A DNA stretch of 49,477 bases from Candidatus Altimarinota bacterium (lineage in GTDB: Bacteria; Patescibacteriota; Gracilibacteria; UBA1369; LOWO2-01-FULL-3), in the NCBI GenBank assembly GCA_016763975.1, contig JAESSS010000096.1, positions 1 through 49,477 on the forward strand, written 5' to 3'. Under the pieces are notes generated by a model, which was not told where the DNA came from, did not search any database, and saw only the letters and a program-made list of their open reading frames with translations. Below, piece by piece: positions 1-9,123 of this stretch (position 1 is its first letter; the number at the start of each line of letters is the position of its first letter). Both the position numbers and the translations under genes were made by a program.

Positions 1-833
1 GTCGCAGTACGCAAATGATCAGCGATAATTCGTTCAGAACGTTCGACAGACTCACTGGCCAATAGCCTAATCTCCGCTAGCGCCTCAGCAAAAAGTTCAG
101 TCTCATAAACAGACTTTGCTCCACTCAAAACCGCAACTACACGCTCCAATCCCATTCCAGTATCCACATTTTTCTGTTCAAGTTCTACAAAACTGCCATC
201 CTCTTGTTTGTTGTATTGCATGAAAACATCATTCCAAATCTCCAACCACGCAGCATCTTCAGGATCATAAACTTCAGGCGCTTCACCATTTCCAGTCCAA
301 TAAAACATCTCAGAATCAGGACCACAAGGACCGCTAGTACCAGCAGGACCCCACCAATTTTCTTTTTTCGGCAGGAAAGCTATACGATTCTCAGAAACTC
401 CCAGTGACTTCCAAATTTCAAAAGATTCATTGTCACGCGGCGCATCATCGTCTCCTTCAAAACAAGTGAAAGCTAATTTATCCAAAGGCAAATTCAAAAC
501 TGTAGTCAAAAATTCAAAACTCATATTGATCGCTCCTTCTTTAAAATAATCGCCCAAAGACCAATTCCCCAACATTTCAAAAAATGTCAGATGAGAAGCA
601 TCGCCAACCTCATCAATATCTCCGGTACGAATACATTTCTGCACATCCACCAAACGTTTGCCGGAAGGATGAGCCTCTCCCATCAAAAAGGGAACTAGAG
701 GATGCATGCCCGCTGTTGTAAAAAGCACAGTTGGGTCATTTTCCGGGATCAAAGAAGATCCACTAATCTCAGCGTGATCATGTTTTTCAACGAAGAAGTC
801 GATATATAATTTGCGTAGTTCTTTAGCGGTCAT
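1..833 (-). CDS. alaS: Alanyl-tRNA synthetase, N-terminal part (runs off the window)
   Basis: Charges tRNA-Ala with alanine in the cytoplasm. The minus strand translates from ATG at 833 as [20 protein letters not shown], followed by typical class II AlaRS motifs: the [11 protein letters not shown] segment, [26 protein letters not shown]-like [18 protein letters not shown], and [16 protein letters not shown]. About 277 codons are present and the frame is open to base 1, so the rest of the catalytic core, the tRNA-recognition, editing and C-Ala domains lie outside. No Shine-Dalgarno sequence is visible before the start. The 157-aa unknown gene lies 46 nt upstream on the same strand. The identification is firm. 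Confidence 0.96.
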   Translation of the reverse strand, partial: MTAKELRKLYIDFFVEKHDHAEISGSSLIPENDPTVLFTTAGMHPLVPFLMGEAHPSGKRLVDVQKCIRTGDIDEVGDASHLTFFEMLGNWSLGDYFKEGAINMSFEFLTTVLNLPLDKLAFTCFEGDDDAPRDNESFEIWKSLGVSENRIAFLPKKENWWGPAGTSGPCGPDSEMFYWTGNGEAPEVYDPEDAAWLEIWNDVFMQYNKQEDGSFVELEQKNVDTGMGLERVVAVLSGAKSVYETELFAEALAEIRLLASESVERSERIIADHLRTA

Positions 834-879
834 GACGAATGTTTAAAAAGCCCGCTTATTCTAGCAGACGAAGCAAAAC

Positions 880-1353
880 TTACAACTTCAGCATGTCCAA
901 AGCTTGCTGAGATAGTGGAAGCACTCTAAACAAAGAGTCCAAAACAGCCCTCAATGTTTCTTCAGTCAATTCATGGTACTGACCTCTTTTCAATGGAAAG
1001 GGTGAAATCTCACTATAAGCCTTGTGTACCGGTTCAACAGTCAGTTTGTTAGCTTTGGTAACATGGCTCAACTTTGATGCATGTGTTTTAAGGCCAGTAC
1101 TTGCTGTTAACCGATAAGCTACACGGCCTCTATTATCAATCAGTTCTCCCACCCTATCTCCAACTTGGCACTCTTCAAGCACTCCATCATGTAAAGGAAA
1201 CCATTTCAATGATTCTATAGGCTCTAGTATACATTCTATTCGTCTTCTGTTTTCATCAGTAAGTAAGTCAAGAGTTGCCCTAAGCTTATCCATATCTACA
1301 TCTTCAGGGTCTATTTGACCCAAGGCTAATTGATCTAGTACACCTAAATTCAT
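880..1353 (-). CDS. Unknown protein, 157 aa
   Basis: I do not recognise a family. The protein is soluble, acidic in its N-terminal third (residues 12-60, helical, with repeated Asp/Glu and Leu) and has a probable beta-rich middle (around VGDRVGELIDNRGRVAYRL, residues 67-85) that could be a small barrel or SH3-like fold; this is only a guess from pattern. There is no signal peptide or membrane segment. It lies upstream of alaS on the same strand. A TATAAC box (1362-1367 read on minus) sits 8 nt before the ATG, which suggests a nearly leaderless mRNA. It is likely real because of its length, amino acid composition and promoter, but lineage-restricted. Confidence 0.6.
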   Translation of the reverse strand: MNLGVLDQLALGQIDPEDVDMDKLRATLDLLTDENRRRIECILEPIESLKWFPLHDGVLEECQVGDRVGELIDNRGRVAYRLTASTGLKTHASKLSHVTKANKLTVEPVHKAYSEISPFPLKRGQYHELTEETLRAVLDSLFRVLPLSQQALDMLKL

Positions 1354-1422
1354 AATAGATTGTTATAAGATCAAACTATAGCGTTAAAAACGATGGAGGT
1401 AAAGGCACAAGCATCTTAAGCT

Positions 1423-1842
1423 CTACTGCAAACTATTGATAAGGCTTTGAAGATGTTTCCTCACTGTGCCCCTCAATTCACCTGAATTTTTCTCAGCTCT
1501 TAATTCTCCATCAACCAGTGTGAAAGAAGCTCCATTTTGATCATTAATATCATAAACTTTTGCCTCTCCAACAGTTTTTGATCCAAAACTTATGTTATGT
1601 CCATCAATCTTCATCACCCCTCTCACAAAACTACCTTCTGCCAAATGCACCTCACTTTCACCCTGTAATTTCATCAGCTGCAAAAGATGATCATAGCTAT
1701 CTACAATCTCTTTTGCTTCCGCATCGTCCAAAGGCAAGCCCTCCATCAGTGACATCCCGACATCAGTTGAGGCATCATTTAAAAGTAGATTTTTATCAAA
1801 AGTCTCCTTGGGGCTAGTCTGAAATATTGGTTCTTTCTCCAT
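1423..1842 (-). CDS. Unknown acidic protein, 139 aa
   Basis: No family recognised. The N-terminal half is acidic and helical (ELE-type segments around residues 30-65, with LPLDDAEAKEIVDSYDHLLQ), and the C-terminal half alternates hydrophobic and polar residues (VHLAEGSFVRGVMKIDGHNI, SFGSKTVGEAKVYDI) like a small beta sheet, ending in a basic helix. No signal peptide or membrane helix is present. A TATAAT box (minus, about 22 nt before the ATG) and AGGGAAG between them could serve as promoter and weak ribosome-binding site. It is divergent from the envelope gene that starts at 1936. Start choice is the first ATG of the frame. Confidence 0.58.
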   Translation of the reverse strand: MEKEPIFQTSPKETFDKNLLLNDASTDVGMSLMEGLPLDDAEAKEIVDSYDHLLQLMKLQGESEVHLAEGSFVRGVMKIDGHNISFGSKTVGEAKVYDINDQNGASFTLVDGELRAEKNSGELRGTVRKHLQSLINSLQ

Positions 1843-1935
1843 TATTTTTATTTAAACTTCCCTATATTATACCATAAATATGCCCTTCAAAAGTAGCCTA
1901 AACTGTGCCAAAATTCACTCACTCTAACTCATTCC

Positions 1936-3714
1936 ATGGGCAAAAAATCCAGCAAGAAAAAGCCTGTCAGAAAGCTTGTTGAAGAAAAACAAGAGAAGGA
2001 AAAAGGGAAAAAGGGGATTTTGACAAAGAAAAAGTCCAAAAAAGAGCTAAAGAAAGAGGCGCAAAAGGAAGTCTCCAAAAATCATAAAAAATCTTTCACG
2101 TCACTATTTAAGAGTGATAGCAAAAAGAAGAAAAAGAAGAAGTCCAAGAAAAAGAAAATAAATATCCCAAAGCAGCAAATTTTTATCGCAGCATTGGTCA
2201 TAATTATGCTGACAATTCTTATTTCAACAGGATTCTTCCTTTTTAGCAAAGCATTCCGAGCCACTCCAGTTGCTCACTACCTTCCTGCAGAAAACACCGT
2301 GCTTACCATCGAATTTAACGTAGATACAAACCACAAACAGATGCAGCAGGCACTGGAATTACTCGATATCCGGGTTCCCAATATTCTGAATTTGAATAAT
2401 TTGTCATGGATCGGCCGCCAAGCCGGTGTCAGCATTCTCTCTTACGAGGATTCACTGCATACTATTTATTTCGCTGAAATTAGTCAGCAAGCTGGTTCTC
2501 AAAAATTCATGGAAGAAAACCCAGACAGCCATCGTTTGGGGGACTACATCTTTATCGCCGAAGATAATCAGGGTATCGCCGCACTCAAAGCCCTGGCAGA
2601 CAAAGAACCCGTATCCAAAACTGAAAAATACATCAAAATCCGCAACAATCTACCATTCAATCGTTTCGGATTCCTTTATTTAAATTTCGACTTAATTGAC
2701 GATAATTTCTTCAAGAATTTCCCTGCACTTAGTCAGCGAGGTCTTAGCAAATCTCTATTGGATCCATTCTTGAAATTATTTGATGCAGAAGGAATTTCTT
2801 TTATCGCACTGGAAGACCGATTCGCCCTTCAAAGTTTTCTTAGTTTGAACACGAATGGTTTGAAAAACAATTCATACATCCACCTGAGCAAAAAATACCG
2901 TGCCGAATTATCAAAATTCATTAGTCCTGACGTGCTCTTTTTCTGGGGTGGCCAAAATGTAGAACATCAGCTCAATAGACTGTTTGAAGTTCTTTCACTT
3001 GGGCGCAGTTCCAAGTTCGCCTTTATGGAAGAATTGCTTAATACCAGCATCCAAAAATATTTTGGTGACGACGTTAATCTCAAAGACGACATTCTCTCAT
3101 TGTTGAGTGATGAATTTGCTTTTGCGGTTGAAGGAAATGCCAAAAACAAAATATACAAAGTTCTTATCGAACTGGATAGTCCCAAGGCTGATGCAGAACG
3201 CTTAAAAAGTTTGGCAGATAGTTTTTCAGCTGCCGGAGCATTTTTTCAAACAAAGGTAGTGCCCTATACACTTCCGGACGGCACACAAAGTCGTGAAATT
3301 GTGGCAGTTCCTGAAGAGATTTTGCAGCAAGAAGACACCTACAAAGAACATGTGATCCATAGTATGACCATGAAAAAGAGGAAATTCGCGATTCATTACA
3401 CAATCAAAGACAATCTAGCAATTATCTCCAATAATATTGATTCCCTCAAACAGAGTATCGACTTAGAACAAGGCACAGATAGCCTGATGAACTCAGAACT
3501 TTTTGCCACAAACATTGAACCGATTTTGCGCAGTTCAGATGCCATTTCATATCTAAATTTGGAAGTTCTCTTGGAAGATCTATTCGAAGATGAGAAAATG
3601 ATCGAGTTATTAAAACCCTTTTCCGCAATTACATCCGGCAAAAACTACTTCAACGACGGAATTAGCTCTATCAACTATTTGAACCTCAGGGAGAATGAAG
3701 AAAAAGCTCAATGA
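1936..3714 (+). CDS. Lys-rich membrane-anchored DUF3352-like envelope protein
   Basis: 592 aa. Residues 1-80 are extraordinarily basic (about 35 lysines in 80 residues), then a single membrane helix spans about residues 81-104 (IFIAALVIIMLTILISTGFF), and the remaining 490 residues face outside. The outer part opens with VAHYLPAENTVLTIEF and later has LSDEFAFAVEG and a repeated pattern of paired beta/alpha segments, which recalls the DUF3352 family of surface proteins; that link is from memory of motif style and not proven. The downstream DUF4012 gene starts 20 nt before this stop, so the two are translationally coupled and may form one envelope assembly. The poly-Lys tail may bind nucleic acid or the negatively charged membrane face. 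Confidence 0.72.
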   Translation: MGKKSSKKKPVRKLVEEKQEKEKGKKGILTKKKSKKELKKEAQKEVSKNHKKSFTSLFKSDSKKKKKKKSKKKKINIPKQQIFIAALVIIMLTILISTGFFLFSKAFRATPVAHYLPAENTVLTIEFNVDTNHKQMQQALELLDIRVPNILNLNNLSWIGRQAGVSILSYEDSLHTIYFAEISQQAGSQKFMEENPDSHRLGDYIFIAEDNQGIAALKALADKEPVSKTEKYIKIRNNLPFNRFGFLYLNFDLIDDNFFKNFPALSQRGLSKSLLDPFLKLFDAEGISFIALEDRFALQSFLSLNTNGLKNNSYIHLSKKYRAELSKFISPDVLFFWGGQNVEHQLNRLFEVLSLGRSSKFAFMEELLNTSIQKYFGDDVNLKDDILSLLSDEFAFAVEGNAKNKIYKVLIELDSPKADAERLKSLADSFSAAGAFFQTKVVPYTLPDGTQSREIVAVPEEILQQEDTYKEHVIHSMTMKKRKFAIHYTIKDNLAIISNNIDSLKQSIDLEQGTDSLMNSELFATNIEPILRSSDAISYLNLEVLLEDLFEDEKMIELLKPFSAITSGKNYFNDGISSINYLNLRENEEKAQ

Positions 3715-5824
3715 CATTCAAGCAAAAGATCAACATACGCGTATTAATTTAGGCAAAAATAAAAAGCCTGAAAAAGCGATGAAAATAAAAACCAGCATCG
3801 CAAAAAAACGCAGCCCAATTCAAAAGATTCAAGACATCAGCCCTCCGGAACAAGAAAATCAAAAATATATTTACGTCTCAGCCAAACTCCGGGAGCCATC
3901 ACGTCTCGCCGCCAGTTTTATACGCGTAGGAATGATGGGATTCCTGATTGTTTTTCTGATCAATACAATGTCGGTTTACAGCAAAGGCAAGGAGTTGGAG
4001 GCTGAAATTTCCGCAGCAGCTTATGAAGGTTATTCATACCTAGTTGATGCTGGAAAATCTGCCAGCAAAATTCAATTCGAATCAGCACTTGAAGCTTTTG
4101 ATAAAGCTTTCTTAATTTTTGATGAAGCCAAAGCTTCTCTTTGGTTTCTTTCCGGCAGCAAAACGCGTTATTCCGCATCATCCTCTAGCACAGCTGCCGC
4201 CAACGCCATTCTCGAAGGAGGCAAAGAATTCGCTAAAGCTGGAAGTTATTTTCTAGAAGCACTGGAAGAATTCAGCAAAATCCCTGTTTATTTTATCGCC
4301 AAAAATGAGAATCCGGACGAAGATTCTCCCTCCATAACAGACGCGCTAAAAGTTGGACTGGAAAAAACCGACCAAGCTCTAGTTCATATCAAAACTGCCT
4401 CAAGTTTCATCAACTCCGTACCCGAAGACCTAATCCCTGCTGACATGAAGGCTCGGGTCAAATTTGCAAAATCAAAAATAGACGAAATCGTCGCCACTCT
4501 CGAGAGTACTTCCGAAAATTTCCCCGCTCTCCTAAAACTCCTCGGCGACCGCTATCCTCATCGCTATCTAATCCTTCTCCAAAACAACAAAGAAATCCGT
4601 CCCAGTGGGGGATTCATCGGTTCTTACGCCATTGTCGACGTCAATGAAGGCTACATCGAAAAACTCTCAGTACACGACGTTTATGACATCGACAACGCCT
4701 ACGGTCCCATCATCGAACCACCTGAAGAATTTAAAGCCTTCACACCCAACTGGCGTTTCCGTGACGCAAACTATTCACACGACTTCCCAACCTCAGCCAA
4801 AAAATTACGCTGGTTCCTCCAAAAAGAGAACGGGCCGTCGGTAGACACCATCATCGCCATCAACCAAGGCCTCCTCCAGCCCCTCCTCGACGTCACCGGT
4901 CCGGTACAAGTCGGTAATTTTGGTAAACTCGACTCCGAAAACTACAACCTCCTGCTTTCCTACATAATTGAAGGTAAAATTTGGGGCAAAGAAAACCCAA
5001 AACACATCCTAAAACTTTTCATCCCGGCCTTTGTTGATTCACTCTTAAAAGAAAAGAACCTCCCTGCCCTTTCCTCAAACCTCTACAAAGCCGTGCAGCA
5101 AAAACACATCATGCTCTATTCATCCGACGAGGAAATCCAAGCCCTCTTCGATTCCGCAAACCTCACCGGCCGCGTACACGAAACGGCTGACAATGAAGAT
5201 TATCTCGCAGTAATAAATATCTCTGCAGGTGGCACCAAATCCGATCATTTCATCGAAGAAAAAATCACCCACCACACCGACATCGACAAAACTGGCCAAG
5301 TCACCAATACCCTCACCATTCGCCGCACTCACAATTGGTCCAACGACACTTACCTCCGCTGGAAAACAATCCTCGCAAACTACGGTTTCAGCGATATGCC
5401 CGACCATTTGATTGATATTTTGGGCCGCGGCCGCAATAAGTCGGTGATGAAAATTTACGTTCCCTCGGACACAATTTTACTTTCCCAAAACGGACCAAAA
5501 GTTCAGTTGAAATATGACAAAGAACTGAAAAAATCATACTTCCTCACAACTATGGAAATCCTTGCCGGCGAAAGCTCCGAAGTCACAATCAAATACCAAC
5601 CCGGCATTCGCCTCGACCTCTCACCAGCCGCCTCATACCGGCTCATAAGCGAAAAACAACCCGGCTCTCTTGGTTCTATCTTCACCAAAACCCTTTCCAC
5701 CGACTCTGATCTCCAAAACCTCGCCATCCATCCTCAAGAAGCCCGCATCGACTCCACCGGCGACGTCACCTACGCTACAAATCTAGTTTACGACCGACAC
5801 TTTTCTGGGGTATGGAGTAAGTAA
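3695..5824 (+). CDS. DUF4012 domain membrane-anchored protein
   Basis: 709 aa. A basic cytoplasmic N-terminus (residues 1-70) is followed by one membrane helix at about 72-94 and a helical stalk (about 100-270). The DUF4012 signature begins near residue 285: RYLILLQNNKEIRPSGGFIG, then the SVHDVYDIDNAYG segment and the later YSHDFPTSAKKL and INQGLLQPLLDVTGPV segments. This family is common in CPR and Gram-positive bacteria and is thought to work at the cell surface; its biochemical role is unknown. It overlaps the DUF3352-like gene by 20 nt, and both have Lys-rich cytoplasmic tails, so a joint function is likely. It ends exactly against the mutL stop on the other strand. Confidence 0.88.
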   Translation: MKKKLNDIQAKDQHTRINLGKNKKPEKAMKIKTSIAKKRSPIQKIQDISPPEQENQKYIYVSAKLREPSRLAASFIRVGMMGFLIVFLINTMSVYSKGKELEAEISAAAYEGYSYLVDAGKSASKIQFESALEAFDKAFLIFDEAKASLWFLSGSKTRYSASSSSTAAANAILEGGKEFAKAGSYFLEALEEFSKIPVYFIAKNENPDEDSPSITDALKVGLEKTDQALVHIKTASSFINSVPEDLIPADMKARVKFAKSKIDEIVATLESTSENFPALLKLLGDRYPHRYLILLQNNKEIRPSGGFIGSYAIVDVNEGYIEKLSVHDVYDIDNAYGPIIEPPEEFKAFTPNWRFRDANYSHDFPTSAKKLRWFLQKENGPSVDTIIAINQGLLQPLLDVTGPVQVGNFGKLDSENYNLLLSYIIEGKIWGKENPKHILKLFIPAFVDSLLKEKNLPALSSNLYKAVQQKHIMLYSSDEEIQALFDSANLTGRVHETADNEDYLAVINISAGGTKSDHFIEEKITHHTDIDKTGQVTNTLTIRRTHNWSNDTYLRWKTILANYGFSDMPDHLIDILGRGRNKSVMKIYVPSDTILLSQNGPKVQLKYDKELKKSYFLTTMEILAGESSEVTIKYQPGIRLDLSPAASYRLISEKQPGSLGSIFTKTLSTDSDLQNLAIHPQEARIDSTGDVTYATNLVYDRHFSGVWSK

Positions 5825-7561
5825 TCACTTCCTCCCAAACATCTTATTCAACTCATCTAGAGTTAGTTTCAACATAGTCGGGCGACCGTGCGGACAGGTG
5901 AATGGTCTTTTTAATCCTTCCATTTGTTCCATCAAGGCATCCATTTCACTGATCTGCAAACTCTGACCAAATTTGATCGCTGAACGACAAGACATATAAG
6001 TCAAAACCTCCTCCACACGTCCCTGAAATTTGGAGCCTCCTTTTCCACTCAAAATATCATCAATCACTCCACGAATCACTGTACCCAAATCCTCACCGGC
6101 CAAACAACTCGGCACCTCGCTGACAGAAAAAGTTTTGCCACCAAAGTGTTCGATCGCAAATCCCAATTTTTCGAAAATCTCTTTTTCACTCTCCACCACA
6201 CCCACTTCATCCTGAGTTAATTCCAAAGCCAAAGGCATCAATAGGGGTTGAACAGGGGCTTGTTGCGCTTCATAGCCATCCATCAACTCTTCATAACGAA
6301 CTCGCTCATGAGCGGCATGCTGATCGATCAAAACCAGACCTTCCTCATTTTCCGCCACAATATATGAATTGAGAATTTGTGTAATTGCACGAATTTTAGG
6401 TTTCTCTTCCGCTAGACCTCCCTGCACTCTAAATTCCATCGAAGGTTGAGATGCGCGTGCAGTAGAAAAATTAGCCACCGAACCCCCAAAACTACCATGT
6501 CCAACCGGCGCAGATACTGGAAAGGCATCGGACATATAACGTTGAGATTCTGTATATGCTTTTGGAATTAGACTGACTTTTTCCAATGCAGTTTTGACCG
6601 CTCCATAAATCACAGACATCATTTTTTTCTCATCTTCAAAACGAATTTCAATTTTACGGGGATGCACATTTACATCAATTAGAGCTGGATCAATCTTGAT
6701 ATTAAGTATGAAAATCGGTCTCTTATCTTCCATCAGCATTGAATGGAATGCTCGTTTAATGGCATTAGCTAGAAGAAAATGCTGAATAGGTCGACCATTC
6801 ACAAAGAAATATTGGTGTTTGGAAGAGCTTCTGGCCAATAGAGGTTTGCCAATGAAACCATCCATCGCAAAATCACTTCCTCCATAAAAAATTGGAATCA
6901 TTGCATCAGCTGTTGCCGATCCAAATACATCCGCAATACGAGAAATTAAATCAGAACTAGCTGCAAGATCAAAAACTTCTCGGCCATTATGCAGCAATTT
7001 CAATGCAACTCTCGGATTAGCCAAAGTAACTTTATTCAAAACACTGGAAATATGTCCGAGCTCAGTACTCTCTTTTTTTAAATATTTTTGTCGTGCCGGA
7101 GTATTAAAGAATAATTCTTTAATCTCAATCACAGTCCCAACCGCCATACCACATTCACCTTCACGAGTGACCACACCCCCTTCCACAACTATCTCATGTC
7201 CCGCAATGTCTCCCTCACGCCGACTTTTAATAGTCATTTTGGAGACAGACGCAATACTGGCCATCGCCTCACCACGGAAGCCCATAGTTGCGATTTTCCA
7301 CAAATCCGCCTCCACAGAAATCTTGGAAGTAGCATGCCGCAAAACCGACAAACGCAGATCCTCCGCATTCATACCACGACCATTATCTTTGACTCTAATC
7401 ATTGTAGTTCCTCCATTTTCCACCTCCACAGAAATCACAGAAGACCCCGCATCAAGCGAATTCTCCACCAATTCCTTCACAACTGAAGCCGGACGCTCAA
7501 CAACCTCGCCAGCTGCAATCTGGTTCACTAAGTTATCTGGAAGAAGTTTGATAATCGACAT
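5825..7561 (-). CDS. mutL: DNA mismatch repair protein MutL
   Basis: 578 aa, a normal length. The N-terminal GHKL ATPase is complete: ELVENSLDAG (motif I), VKDNGRGM (motif II), GFRGEAMASIASV (motif III). The C-terminal domain has the endonuclease motif DQHAAHERVRYEE (DQHA-X2-E-X4-E) and a CPHGRP zinc-site motif near the end, so this is a nicking-type MutL as expected in bacteria without MutH. It couples MutS mismatch recognition to strand incision. mutS lies 1.5 kb upstream on the same strand, separated by a lipoprotein gene. The stop is TGA, showing the standard code. A TATAAT box lies 9 nt before the ATG. Confidence 0.97.
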   Translation of the reverse strand: MSIIKLLPDNLVNQIAAGEVVERPASVVKELVENSLDAGSSVISVEVENGGTTMIRVKDNGRGMNAEDLRLSVLRHATSKISVEADLWKIATMGFRGEAMASIASVSKMTIKSRREGDIAGHEIVVEGGVVTREGECGMAVGTVIEIKELFFNTPARQKYLKKESTELGHISSVLNKVTLANPRVALKLLHNGREVFDLAASSDLISRIADVFGSATADAMIPIFYGGSDFAMDGFIGKPLLARSSSKHQYFFVNGRPIQHFLLANAIKRAFHSMLMEDKRPIFILNIKIDPALIDVNVHPRKIEIRFEDEKKMMSVIYGAVKTALEKVSLIPKAYTESQRYMSDAFPVSAPVGHGSFGGSVANFSTARASQPSMEFRVQGGLAEEKPKIRAITQILNSYIVAENEEGLVLIDQHAAHERVRYEELMDGYEAQQAPVQPLLMPLALELTQDEVGVVESEKEIFEKLGFAIEHFGGKTFSVSEVPSCLAGEDLGTVIRGVIDDILSGKGGSKFQGRVEEVLTYMSCRSAIKFGQSLQISEMDALMEQMEGLKRPFTCPHGRPTMLKLTLDELNKMFGRK

Positions 7562-7570
7562 AGGACTTCG

Positions 7571-7599
7571 ATTATAGCTATCTCTGAAGTCTAACCCAA
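7571..7599 (-). promoter_or_regulatory. Putative mutL promoter, near-leaderless
   Basis: Read on the minus strand, TATAAT (7571-7576) lies only 9 nt before the mutL ATG at 7561, with a poor -35 match TTGGGT at 7594-7599 (17-nt spacer). If transcription begins the usual 6-7 nt after the -10 box, the 5' leader would be 2-3 nt. No Shine-Dalgarno sequence fits in the gap. It overlaps the 3' end of the upstream gene. Confidence 0.5.
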
Positions 7600-9113
7600 G
7601 AGCTTTTTATATCACGATCCACCGCGTTCAAATCTTTCACCAAATTAAAGGCAAAACCAGGTCGCTTAGAAAAATCCATCAACATTGGCACACCATTCAC
7701 AACGCTGACCGGAAAAAGTGAAAGATCAAAATATTGATCACTAGCAGAAATTCCCACAACAACACCCTCAGAATCTTCATTTACTTCCAGCGCCAAACCT
7801 CCTTCTCTAATAAAATCCCCTAAACCATATAGAATCAAAGATCCCTCATACATCGACACCGGATGTATGCCTTTTAAGCCCTGTGCCACAAAGATATCAA
7901 CTCCGGCATTCACCAACAGTCCAGCAGTCTGTTTAGCTGCACTATTCAGTTCGTCATCGGCATATTTGTAGATTAAATAAACTACATCTGATTTTTCATT
8001 TTCAGCAAATATTTCTGCCTCAATTTCTTCAAAACTTTTGTCACCCTCTACAAATTTACAATAACTAACCCGCATTCCGTTTTGTTCATGAAAATTACAA
8101 GTATTGTCGATCAAATCAAAAGCCAAAAAGTCCGCACCAATTAATGCACGATCTTCCCTCCCACGAAAATCTATTAACATTTTTTCCACTCCCAAATCCA
8201 AAGCCTCATCATAATTTTTGTCCCAGGCCCAACCCTTATATAGTCCCAAATCATGCCCTCCAGGCAGAGAACCAAAGGCAAGCGTACTCACTCTGCGCAT
8301 CTCCTCTTTTTCACCATCAGCAAAAGTCATAAACAAATAACTAGTCGTATCTTCCAAATGTTCCAACTCAAAATCCAATGAATTTTTATGCGCAACACGT
8401 CTCACTTTGCCAGAACCATCCAGACTACCCATCATCATTGCGATAACATTAGCCGCTTCGGAATTGATATTAGCTGCCGATACAACATCGAGATTTTTCA
8501 TCGTAGTGTAGGCCGCCAGATCGTAAAATTGTGCCATTTCGAATGGCAGATATTCCACGAAATTTGTCGAAATAATAATCAATGAATTCGCAGGTAAATT
8601 TTCCTTCAACCACTCTGAATGCCCCTGCCCTCCTACAAAATCACGGTCAAACAACAATGGCAAAACTGGCACTTCTCCCAAATACTCTCGAATAAAAGCA
8701 GTTTGAACATTAATCGAATCAGCCTGCAAAAAGGCCTCATCCATAATTTCCACCAAATCATCTTGCTTCATTTTTTTCACCATCTCCTCATCAACCATCA
8801 ACGCTCCAGCTGTAGTTTGAAAAATACAATCATCACAACTCAACACAGTTTCACCTTCGACAGCAAAATCCTCAACCCCCATCAAAACAACTAAGTCCGG
8901 CTTAATACTCAATCCAGCATAAAAGCCATTTATCTCTTCATTTACCCTCAAATCACTTGGCACAATCATCGCACGAATGCTCTCATCCATTTCATAAGAA
9001 ATCTCCGAAGCAAAAGTTTTTTCCCAAAACTTACTGTCCTCAAACTCCGCAGACTGGATATCCAATCCACTACATCCAGTGAGGAACAAAGCTATGATAA
9101 GAAATTTTTTCAT
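7578..9113 (-). CDS. Lipoprotein with degenerate MEMO-like and CapA-like domains
   Basis: 511 aa from the ATG at 9113; an earlier in-frame ATG at 9146 lies inside mutS, and only the later start places a signal peptide at the N-terminus (MKKFLIIALFLTGC, lipobox LTGC). Residues about 35-220 follow the outline of the MEMO family (AmmeMemoRadiSam B): the PDLVVLMGVEDF, IFQTTAGALMVD and VLPLLFDRDF stretches match its strand order, but its usual His residues (PHAG, GPNH, EHS, DLSH) are replaced. Residues about 250-460 resemble the CapA/PGA_cap metallophosphatase-like fold, ending VDIFVAQGLKGIHP and SLILYGLGDFI, again with weakened motifs. It lies 10 nt after mutS. The function is unknown, and the fold calls are inference from motifs. 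Confidence 0.72.
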   Translation of the reverse strand: MKKFLIIALFLTGCSGLDIQSAEFEDSKFWEKTFASEISYEMDESIRAMIVPSDLRVNEEINGFYAGLSIKPDLVVLMGVEDFAVEGETVLSCDDCIFQTTAGALMVDEEMVKKMKQDDLVEIMDEAFLQADSINVQTAFIREYLGEVPVLPLLFDRDFVGGQGHSEWLKENLPANSLIIISTNFVEYLPFEMAQFYDLAAYTTMKNLDVVSAANINSEAANVIAMMMGSLDGSGKVRRVAHKNSLDFELEHLEDTTSYLFMTFADGEKEEMRRVSTLAFGSLPGGHDLGLYKGWAWDKNYDEALDLGVEKMLIDFRGREDRALIGADFLAFDLIDNTCNFHEQNGMRVSYCKFVEGDKSFEEIEAEIFAENEKSDVVYLIYKYADDELNSAAKQTAGLLVNAGVDIFVAQGLKGIHPVSMYEGSLILYGLGDFIREGGLALEVNEDSEGVVVGISASDQYFDLSLFPVSVVNGVPMLMDFSKRPGFAFNLVKDLNAVDRDIKSSWVRLQR

Positions 9114-9123
9114 CCCCAATACT

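Noticed and set aside
204-407. Plus-strand ORF inside alaS
   Set aside because: Antisense to the clear AlaRS frame and with low-complexity Ser/Thr/Arg composition; a shadow.
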